A DNA stretch of 28,206 nt, taken from the NCBI GenBank assembly GCA_039798745.1, contig JBDKFK010000020.1:1-28206 (forward strand), given 5' to 3'. The stretch is from JBDKFK01 sp039798745. GTDB lineage: Bacteria > Patescibacteriota > Microgenomatia > UBA1406 > GWC2-37-13. The position numbers and the translations under genes are program-made. Below the pieces are notes generated by a model. That model saw nothing but the letters and a program-made list of their open reading frames with translations. It had not been told where the DNA came from and did not search any database. Positions 16,029 to 23,083 of the stretch are shown piece after piece. Position 1 is the first letter of the stretch, and every line of letters begins with the position of its first letter.

Positions 16029-16694
16029 ATGAAAAAGAAAAAAATACAAAAGGAGATACCCGAGGAACCACAGCTCATAGGGTTTGTTGAGAATGGCGAC
16101 CCCCCTAAAATCATGACCCAGATGATACTGCCATTTCTTGTAAGTTTTCTTCTCTGTGTAGTAGCCATTGCAGCCTTTACTACCATGTTTCGTAATAGTA
16201 AATGGTTTCCTTTCACAAAAAATGCTCCGCTTATGAAACAGGCAGAACAGTTGCAAGAATCCGCGAATATAGGCGATGTGAGACAGGGACTGGAGCTATA
16301 TGCGAGTATATATGTTGATCCGTATGAGTTGAGTCAGCTTATCGATGCGCGCGCTCAATCGTATACGCTTATCGACTTAAGGGATAAAGTGAGCTTTTCG
16401 AAAGAGCACATTAAAACAGCTTTGAACGTTCCGTATGTAGATAATAAAACTGATATGAAACATATAGAGGATATGGCGAAAAAAGTAAAAGAAGAGCCTG
16501 TAATACTGTATTCATATACATCATACACCCAGCAAACGCTTCAAGCTGCGATCTTTTTCTTGCAACGAGGTATACAGACGAAAATATTGCGCGTAGGTTG
16601 GAATGAATGGAGACATTTTTCCAATCTCTGGATTCCTGAACCTCAGTGGCAAACAATTCAGGTAGATTCATATGTGGAAGGGGAGGGATATTAA
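16029..16694 (+). CDS. Membrane-anchored rhodanese-like protein lacking the catalytic cysteine, 221 aa
   Basis: A short basic cytoplasmic N-terminus is followed by one transmembrane helix (about 32-52) and a rhodanese-like domain (about 93-205). Rhodanese landmarks are visible: 'YTLIDLRDKVSFSKEHIKTA' with the conserved D and R and the 'H I x x A x N V P' segment, then beta-strand 'EEPVILYSYTS', and 'L ... G ... I L R V G W N E W'. The active-site loop, which in active enzymes starts with Cys after the 'ivlyC' strand, reads YSYTSYTQQT with no cysteine. The only cysteine in the protein is in the membrane helix. Sulfur transfer is therefore unlikely, and a binding or scaffold role is more likely. 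It follows the permease by 12 bases and precedes the prepilin peptidase by 4, so it is part of the operon. Confidence 0.85.
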   Translation: MKKKKIQKEIPEEPQLIGFVENGDPPKIMTQMILPFLVSFLLCVVAIAAFTTMFRNSKWFPFTKNAPLMKQAEQLQESANIGDVRQGLELYASIYVDPYELSQLIDARAQSYTLIDLRDKVSFSKEHIKTALNVPYVDNKTDMKHIEDMAKKVKEEPVILYSYTSYTQQTLQAAIFFLQRGIQTKILRVGWNEWRHFSNLWIPEPQWQTIQVDSYVEGEGY

Positions 16695-16698
16695 ATAG

Positions 16699-17499
16699 GT
16701 GCTATATCTCATGACATTACTTTTTATATTTATCATAGGTCTTGCCATCGGGTCGTTTTCTAACGTTCTTATAGATAGATTACCTAACGACGAATCTATC
16801 ATGGGACGCTCTCATTGTGATTTTTGTAATAAGACTCTCACTGCCTGGGAGCTAATTCCGATCCTGTCGTTTATTATTCAGAAGAGACGCTGCAAAAACT
16901 GTGGAAAAAAATTATCCTTTCAGTATCCCATTATTGAGTTATGGACGGGCGTGCTTTTTGTACTAACGTGGCTTTATGTTTTACAGGCGATAGCGGAGGG
17001 AACTATTGTGACATCGATGCCAATACTTACGGCAATCGCATATATGGCGGTCGTTAGTTGTTTGAATATTATATTTATTACAGACGCGAAATATCAAATA
17101 ATTCCCGACAGTATGCAAATCGCGCTTCTAGTCTGTTCAGTTCTTCTACTTTTCACGACAGGAGTATTATTAACACATCCATGGATACAGGTATTAGCAG
17201 GTATTTGCACGTTAGCACCTATTCTTGCACTCCATATTGTGACCCGTGGGCGGGGAATGGGATTTGGAGATGTGAAGTTTGCGTTTATCATGGGTTTGCT
17301 TTTGGGAATAGGTAAAGGATTTCTCGCGTTATATATAGGATTTATTGTGGGAGCTATTGTAGGTGTAGTATTAATGACATTCGGAACGAAGAAACTAAAA
17401 AGCAAAATCGCGTTTGGACCGTTTCTTGTTATTGGTCTTATGACAATGTTGATTGCCGGTGACCAGGTACTTATGTATGTGAACTATTTGTATAAATAA
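16699..17499 (+). CDS. Prepilin peptidase / leader peptidase (PilD/ComC type), 266 aa
   Basis: This is an aspartic membrane protease that cleaves type IV pilin-like leader peptides and may methylate the new N-terminus. The 'IGSFSNVLIDRLP' start is typical. Two CxxC pairs (C40/C43 and C65/C68) form the zinc site of the methylating type. The catalytic aspartates lie in 'FITDAKYQIIPD' and in the conserved 'GxGxGDxK' motif (GRGMGFGDVKF). About seven to eight hydrophobic segments follow. The GTG at 16699 lies four bases after the upstream stop, with a G-rich stretch (GGGGAGGGA) about ten bases upstream; an ATG at 16711 would shorten the protein by four residues and is equally possible. It is last in the operon. 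No pilin genes are visible in the window, so its substrates lie elsewhere. Confidence 0.95.
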   Translation: MLYLMTLLFIFIIGLAIGSFSNVLIDRLPNDESIMGRSHCDFCNKTLTAWELIPILSFIIQKRRCKNCGKKLSFQYPIIELWTGVLFVLTWLYVLQAIAEGTIVTSMPILTAIAYMAVVSCLNIIFITDAKYQIIPDSMQIALLVCSVLLLFTTGVLLTHPWIQVLAGICTLAPILALHIVTRGRGMGFGDVKFAFIMGLLLGIGKGFLALYIGFIVGAIVGVVLMTFGTKKLKSKIAFGPFLVIGLMTMLIAGDQVLMYVNYLYK

Positions 17500-17641
17500 A
17501 GTGACTCCTCTGTATTGCCTTCAGAATAGTCTAATTCATCGATTATAGTTGTATTGATACATGACATTTGAAATAAACTGTGTCAGTTAAGAGCGCTCTC
17601 CATTGAAAGATATAAGGAAAGACACAAAGCCCCAAAACCTT

Positions 17642-20600
17642 TTATGGACTTCCCGTATCTGGGCCAAAACGGACCGAAGAGCCATCGTTATATGTCGTTT
17701 TTATCTGAGCCGCGGTAAGAGGGTAGTTATAAATACGTACATCATCTATGCGGCCGTCAAAGTAATCAGAAGACTGTCCTGCGGCGCCTATTTTGAGTGT
17801 TTCTGAGGTATCGGCAATATCATTTGTCCCTGAAGTGTCTGTTGAGTCAAGTACGCCATCGATATAGAACTTTGTATTATTATTCGCGTTATCAAACGTG
17901 ACCGCTACGTGGTGCCAGGCTCCCGTTGAAATAGTACCTATACTGTAGTCGTTGTTCGAGCTATCTACACCACTCCACACCATCCACTCCAGTTTGTTGT
18001 CACCATTATCGCTCATACGGAAAGCCCAGTCGCCCGCAACTTCGGTGCCGGTTCTCTTTGACACGATGCCGTCATTGGTTGTCGCAGCATCCCAGTATAT
18101 CCAGGCAGATACCGTAATAGCGTTGAGTATATCCCGATCGCCCATGTCCACATAGTCATTTGTTCCGTCAAAATCAAGAGAGGAGTTATACTTGCCTGTT
18201 GTGCCGTCATTCCACATCTCGGTAGTAGTGCCCGAGCTACAGGTACCTGCAGTATCGTTGTCGCCTGTATTATTACCTGGTGTTATTGTACCGTTATAAC
18301 TATTGCCCGAAGCATCGTAGGCTGTGGTGCCTTGACACTCATCAAACTTCCACCAGCCGATGGGGCCGCCTCGGTTGTAGTCCCAGGCTATTTGAGCAGG
18401 AGTGCGGGCGTAATTATAGATTCGTAGATGATCAATTGCTCCATCAAATGCCCGCGCTCCTGGTGATGTATTACCTCCGACTGTAATCTTTGGGCTTGTC
18501 TCTCCTCCAGTCGGATCATTAACATATGACACTGTATCTAATAGTTTTCCATTTTCATAAAAAGTTACTACATTAGCAGTAACGTCGCGCACAGCAGTTA
18601 GGTGAAACCATGTGTTGAGCGGAGTTGAAAGAGCTACTGTTGAGGTAGCATTTTGGTTTGTGGGGGTTGCTCCATAATCCCATGCCACCTTAGGGAAACT
18701 CGTAGTATCGGTTAACTGGAGATCGTAATTATTATTTCCACCGGGACTAGCGCCCGTTCCGGTTACGCGCACGATAGTATCGTCTGTACTTGTACTTTTT
18801 CTGTAGATCCAGGCCGAGATGGTTACGTCCCCGATATTTACTAAATCAGCAGTTACAGATGTATTATTTGCATAGTCTGTCGTGCCATCAAATAAGAGCG
18901 AGCTTCCTATTTTACCTCTGTTCCATAAAGGTACTGTGGCATCAGATGAAAGGAGAGTCAGGTTGTTTCCTTTCCCTGATGTATCATATGCGGTTGCTCC
19001 TGTATTTTCATCCAGTTTCCATTCTCCCACAGGCGCATTACATGTTGATGTGTCACCTGGCACACAGTATGCTCGTGCAGCAGAGTCATCAGCAGTAGTG
19101 CCGTTACTCGCTGTCGAAAGTGCGCCCATAACCTGTGCTTTACCCCGGTTATACTCAAGTTTCACCTCGTCTGCGTTCAAGGTGTAACGGTAAATCTTCA
19201 CCTCATCTATATCCCCATTGAACTCATCGCCACCGTTTGCTCCGTTGCGGTCGCCAATGTAGAGGGCTACGCTATTGGTAAGTGTCGCGGTTCCTGCAAT
19301 TGAGGTGTCCGACTGTATGAGCGTGCCGTCGATATAGAGATCGAGCCTGCTGATGCCGGTTTTTGTTGCAACTACATGGTGCCAGTTGCCGTCATACCTG
19401 TTATTCGTTCCTGTATCTCCCACTTTATCGCCTGGAGTCCAGGTACTGTCGTCGTCTATCCCAAAAACTATATCCCCATCTGTCTGTCCAAAAATTCGGT
19501 ACCCCGGGCTGCTTTCAGCTTTACTCAGTAAATACTCTTGCGTAGCAGGGGCTGCGGCAGTATCTGACTTAACCCACATACTAATGGAAAAATCATCTGC
19601 GGCCGCGAAATTAAAATCATCGTCGCTGGCTCGCGTGACCCAGTTCGTACCATCGCCGTTCCATGCTTTTCCAAACTTTCCTGAAGTGGTCCAAGAAGCA
19701 GTGTTGAGCGTGAGACTATTGCTATTCGCGTAGCTGTCATTTGCTGTTGTTCCATACCCTTCATCGAAGTTCCAATAGGCGACAGCCGAACCAGTAGGAG
19801 AACCAACACTCGGATGACCGGCATTCATGTCGGAGACAATCTGTTTTGAAGTACGTGCATAGTTATAGATCTTTACATCGTCGACTTTTCCATTGTAATA
19901 CTGCTGAGCACTAGAGGTAAGAATAGCTCCTACTGCAGATTTGTTCATAGTCATTGTGGCTGTTGACGTGGTATCTGTCCCTTGCAAAACTCCATCTATA
20001 TATAGCGAACGACTGCTCGTTGAAGACTGTACCGCGCATGCATAATGCCACACGCCAGTGTTTAGAATATTGGCAGAATTGATAAGCCCGTATGCGGCTG
20101 CTGTTCCATGCACATACTGGACTTTACCTGGTTGTCCTGATTCATTAATAGATAGATATATATAGTTGCCTACATCTGTACTATTCCCTTCAAAGTATAG
20201 TTTGGAGGTGCTACTTGATGTAGTGCTAAACCATAAGCATACTGAGTAGGCGCTTGTATTATTTACAACTGCACTTGAGCCGACTGTAATATAGTCGTCA
20301 GTTCCATTAAATATTGCACCTTTTCCCATCTTGCCGTTCACCCATCTGCTCCCAGTCCCGCTCCAGGTACCTGTATTACTATTTCCACTGCTGTCTGTTG
20401 CAGTAGCGCCAATACCGTTATCCATTGTTAATAATGTAACTGGTCCGGGTGCCCAGTCATAGAGAGAGCGAATTTCGGTGTCTGAGAGCGCCCGATTATA
20501 AATGCGGGCCTCATCAATGTCGCCGGGGAAATAGTTTGATCCAGTTGCTATTGCTCCAATCCCTAGATCGTTGTTGGTATTTGTTATAGAGCCACTTAAT

Positions 20601-22288
20601 CCATTCAGCTGAGACTGTAGTTTGCCATTAACATAGACCTTGGAACTTGACCCGTTATAAGTTGCTGCGACATGAGTCCATTGATTGAGTGGAACTGCTG
20701 CCGATACCGGTGTTGTGGTATCCGTTTCACCGGGAATGCGGATATCCCATTCAAGTCTACCCTCGCCGCCACCAAATACATACATATGCAAATCGTATGC
20801 AGAGCCTTTCGTTATGATTCTGGGATAACTGCTTGTATAGCTGTCAACATAGATCCATGCCGCGACCGTAACTGAGGTTGAGGCATCCAGAGAACTGCTG
20901 TCCGGGACACTGATATAATCGCCGGTACCATCAAGAGTGACGCCTCTATTAAACTTACCGGCAGCTGTTACCGTGTCGCCATTATACGCGCCATCATTAC
21001 CATTGCCAGAGGAATCGCATGCATCATTGGCTCCACCAACACAGCCATTTATAGCGGATTCATCCATTTTCCAGTAGCCGACAAGCCCGCTAGATAGAAA
21101 CTTCTGATCTTGAGCTCCAAGAGCAGTGCCTGTAGTATCGGTACTTCCTTTAGTCGTGTATTCTGCCTGAATTTGCCCAGCAGTTCTTGCATAGTTGTAA
21201 ACTTTTATTTCGTCAAAGTATCCGTTCCAGGTAGTACTTTCTGAGTAATCATTGCCGGCATTAAACCCAGCTGATGAGCCCGTTATGCTACCTGTCGCGG
21301 TGAGAGAGGAATTAATATTGACTTGTTTTCCATCTACATACAATACAATGGATGAAGTAGTGTTCTTTACTGCAGACACAACGTGCCATACGTTATCGGC
21401 ATACGATAGCGTAGAACAAACTGAGTCATCCGGTCCCCACGTGCTATCGTCGTCAATGCCGAAACATATATTTCCACTGGTGTTCATATAGAGTTGATAT
21501 CCGCCTGCATTAAATCTGCTTATTAACCCCTCTTCGGATGGAATTGCAGTCCCATGGCGGAACCATACCGAAAGGCTCATACTACTTGTCCCCGGATCAA
21601 GCTCCGCATCATGTGAACGTGATATTCCCAATGATGCTGAGTTATACATACATTTACCGATAACGCAAAACTCCTCATTTTTCTGCACAGATCCCTGAGG
21701 TTCTCCATCGTTATGATAGGGACTTGAATCATATACGGTATAGGTTTGGACTTTCTCAAAGTTCCAGTAGAGTACCGGGGTTATCCCTTTTTCTTCACTC
21801 GCATATGTTGGTCCGGAGGTTGGGGAGAACGTACCGACGGTGAGCTGAGTTGATTGTGTTCCTGGTGCTGCCGAAGGATATCCGTAGTACATATAAATGT
21901 ATGTGTCATTTGAGCTGCCGTTTATAGTGGGGATAAGTACATAGAAGTCAGTGCTACTTGTATTGCACGCACCACCTGATGCGTCAAGGTAGTACTGAAG
22001 TGCTTTGCCATTTCCATCAGTAAATCGGGTATCGGCGCAGGTACTGATCATTTTGCCGGCGCTTATGAGAGCTGCTGTATCGATATCAAATTTAACCTTT
22101 TTGTTTGTGTCGGCCGCTCCAGTATTGCCCACTGTCACTTTCTGACGGTATCCATAGTTATCATCAAACCACACAGCGCTTGTTTCTTTCGGGAAGAGAA
22201 AAATACGCACCAATATAAGAAGAATTGCTATAACAGAGAATATTTTAATAAGTAAAGGCTTTACCTTTGAACGTGAAAATCGCAGCAT
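17642..22288 (-). CDS. Secreted DUF2341 + six-LamG-domain protein, 1548 aa
   Basis: A basic N-terminus and hydrophobic stretch (about 10-32) form a signal sequence or anchor, with a possible cleavage near 'KETSA'. A DUF2341-like domain follows ('WFDDNYGYRQKVTV', about 39-140). Six concanavalin A-like LamG domains come next, starting near residues 170, 400, 618, 836, 1086 and 1309. Each opens with 'x W x F/M D E' and a 'D S S G N x N x G' turn, has 'F/L D G T x D Y' and 'S x W I', and closes with 'I D D V R I Y N Y A R T x x Q I'. Such domains bind carbohydrate or protein. No catalytic residues are evident. The ATG at 22288 is preferred over a TTG at 22321 because the extra residues are encoded by the repeat array and the -10 box lies six bases before the ATG. 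Confidence 0.92.
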   Translation of the reverse strand: MLRFSRSKVKPLLIKIFSVIAILLILVRIFLFPKETSAVWFDDNYGYRQKVTVGNTGAADTNKKVKFDIDTAALISAGKMISTCADTRFTDGNGKALQYYLDASGGACNTSSTDFYVLIPTINGSSNDTYIYMYYGYPSAAPGTQSTQLTVGTFSPTSGPTYASEEKGITPVLYWNFEKVQTYTVYDSSPYHNDGEPQGSVQKNEEFCVIGKCMYNSASLGISRSHDAELDPGTSSMSLSVWFRHGTAIPSEEGLISRFNAGGYQLYMNTSGNICFGIDDDSTWGPDDSVCSTLSYADNVWHVVSAVKNTTSSIVLYVDGKQVNINSSLTATGSITGSSAGFNAGNDYSESTTWNGYFDEIKVYNYARTAGQIQAEYTTKGSTDTTGTALGAQDQKFLSSGLVGYWKMDESAINGCVGGANDACDSSGNGNDGAYNGDTVTAAGKFNRGVTLDGTGDYISVPDSSSLDASTSVTVAAWIYVDSYTSSYPRIITKGSAYDLHMYVFGGGEGRLEWDIRIPGETDTTTPVSAAVPLNQWTHVAATYNGSSSKVYVNGKLQSQLNGLSGSITNTNNDLGIGAIATGSNYFPGDIDEARIYNRALSDTEIRSLYDWAPGPVTLLTMDNGIGATATDSSGNSNTGTWSGTGSRWVNGKMGKGAIFNGTDDYITVGSSAVVNNTSAYSVCLWFSTTSSSTSKLYFEGNSTDVGNYIYLSINESGQPGKVQYVHGTAAAYGLINSANILNTGVWHYACAVQSSTSSRSLYIDGVLQGTDTTSTATMTMNKSAVGAILTSSAQQYYNGKVDDVKIYNYARTSKQIVSDMNAGHPSVGSPTGSAVAYWNFDEGYGTTANDSYANSNSLTLNTASWTTSGKFGKAWNGDGTNWVTRASDDDFNFAAADDFSISMWVKSDTAAAPATQEYLLSKAESSPGYRIFGQTDGDIVFGIDDDSTWTPGDKVGDTGTNNRYDGNWHHVVATKTGISRLDLYIDGTLIQSDTSIAGTATLTNSVALYIGDRNGANGGDEFNGDIDEVKIYRYTLNADEVKLEYNRGKAQVMGALSTASNGTTADDSAARAYCVPGDTSTCNAPVGEWKLDENTGATAYDTSGKGNNLTLLSSDATVPLWNRGKIGSSLLFDGTTDYANNTSVTADLVNIGDVTISAWIYRKSTSTDDTIVRVTGTGASPGGNNNYDLQLTDTTSFPKVAWDYGATPTNQNATSTVALSTPLNTWFHLTAVRDVTANVVTFYENGKLLDTVSYVNDPTGGETSPKITVGGNTSPGARAFDGAIDHLRIYNYARTPAQIAWDYNRGGPIGWWKFDECQGTTAYDASGNSYNGTITPGNNTGDNDTAGTCSSGTTTEMWNDGTTGKYNSSLDFDGTNDYVDMGDRDILNAITVSAWIYWDAATTNDGIVSKRTGTEVAGDWAFRMSDNGDNKLEWMVWSGVDSSNNDYSIGTISTGAWHHVAVTFDNANNNTKFYIDGVLDSTDTSGTNDIADTSETLKIGAAGQSSDYFDGRIDDVRIYNYPLTAAQIKTTYNDGSSVRFGPDTGSP

Positions 22289-22294
22289 ACTACT

Positions 22295-22321
22295 ATTATA
22301 TACAATATAGACGATAGTCAA
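22295..22321 (-). promoter_or_regulatory. Leaderless-type promoter of the LamG gene
   Basis: Read on the minus strand: TTGACT (22316-22321), 15 bases, TATAAT (22295-22300), 6 bases, ATG. The spacer is two bases short of ideal, but both hexamers are very good. The TTGACT is part of the first unit boundary of the heptamer array and recurs at 22330 and 22344. Confidence 0.6.
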
Positions 22322-22446
22322 TAGACGATAGTCAATAGACGATAGTCAATAGTCTACCGTCTATAGTCTACCGTCTATAGTCTATCGTCTATAGTCTACC
22401 GTCTATAGTCTACCGTCTATCGACTATTGTCTATCGTCTATCGACC
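22307..22446. repeat. Heptamer/14-mer repeat array in two opposing blocks
   Basis: The left block has three exact copies of ATAGACGATAGTCA (22307-22348). The right block has 14-mers of AGTCTACCGTCTAT from 22351: five copies through 22420 (the third has T for C at one site), one diverged copy (CGACTATTGTCTAT), and a partial one to 22446. Each 14-mer is two heptamers of the form N-G-T/A-C-T-A-N. The right units are near reverse complements of the left units (TGACTATCGTCTAT), so the array can fold into a long hairpin. It occupies the gap between the divergent LamG and ndk genes. Confidence 0.9.
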
Positions 22447-22496
22447 ATTTCTGGTACAATAGGGTAGTCATATATTAGTTACCAGTTGATATTTCT

Positions 22497-23075
22497 ATGG
22501 AACAAACACTTGTTGTATTGAAACCCGATGCAGTAGCTCGCGGACTGGCAGGGGAGATCATCTCACGTTTTGAACGTGTAGGTCTTAAACTTGTCGCGGC
22601 AAAGTTTATGGTAGTCTCGAAGGACATGGCTGATAAGCACTATCCTTCAAGTAGAGAAGAGTTTATTAACGGAATGGGTAATAAAACTCTTGAGAATTAT
22701 AAAGCTCTTGGCATTGATCCAAAAAAAGAGTTTGGTCATGAAGATGCTCATAAAATTGGTCTCATCATCCGCGATTGGTTGGTTGATATGATCACCTCAG
22801 GTCCTGTATTTGCCATGGTCTGGCAGGGTCCTCATGCAGTAGAGTTGGTCCGCAAGATTGTCGGACACACACTACCTTTGGCATCTGCCCCCGGAACAAT
22901 CCGTGGTGATTATTCTTTCGATTCTTCCTATCTCGCGAACACCAACAGAAGGCCCATCAAGAATCTTATCCATGCTTCAGGCAACGTGGAAGAAGCAAAG
23001 TTTGAGGTACCTCTCTGGTTTGGTAAAGACGAAGTTCATTCATATGAACGCGTAGAAGAAAAAGCAATGAAATAA
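22497..23075 (+). CDS. ndk: Nucleoside diphosphate kinase with insertion, 192 aa
   Basis: This enzyme moves the gamma-phosphate from ATP to nucleoside diphosphates through a phosphohistidine. The N-terminus 'LVVLKPDAVARGLAGEIISRFE' holds the conserved Lys9. 'SGPVFAMVWQGPHAVELVRKI', 'RGDYSFDSS' and the active site 'NRRPIKNLIHASGNVEEAKFE' (phosphorylated His159) are all in order. At 192 residues it is well above the usual 130-155. About 30 extra residues lie between 'HY' (near 48) and 'ITSGPV' (near 100), in the region that normally carries an alpha-helical hairpin, and the C-terminus is about 15-20 residues longer. No Shine-Dalgarno sequence precedes the ATG. A TACAAT at 22455-22460 is a weak promoter candidate. 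It is divergent from the LamG gene and convergent with the 918-residue protein gene. Confidence 0.96.
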   Translation: MEQTLVVLKPDAVARGLAGEIISRFERVGLKLVAAKFMVVSKDMADKHYPSSREEFINGMGNKTLENYKALGIDPKKEFGHEDAHKIGLIIRDWLVDMITSGPVFAMVWQGPHAVELVRKIVGHTLPLASAPGTIRGDYSFDSSYLANTNRRPIKNLIHASGNVEEAKFEVPLWFGKDEVHSYERVEEKAMK

Positions 23076-23083
23076 CCCTCAGT

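Noticed and set aside
17500..17641. Terminator between the convergent prepilin peptidase and LamG genes
   Set aside because: Only short palindromes such as GAGCGCTC and TGTAT/ATACA are present, without a T-run or a long stem on either strand.
19353..19733. 126-codon plus-strand open frame inside the LamG gene
   Set aside because: It is antisense to a well-formed LamG domain and has no supporting signals.
22289..22321. TTG start extending the LamG protein by 11 residues
   Set aside because: The extra residues come from the -10 region and repeat array; the ATG at 22288 gives a normal signal sequence directly.
22307..22446. CRISPR-like array
   Set aside because: Units are 14 bases, directly abutting, with no unique spacers, and the array changes orientation; no cas genes are nearby.
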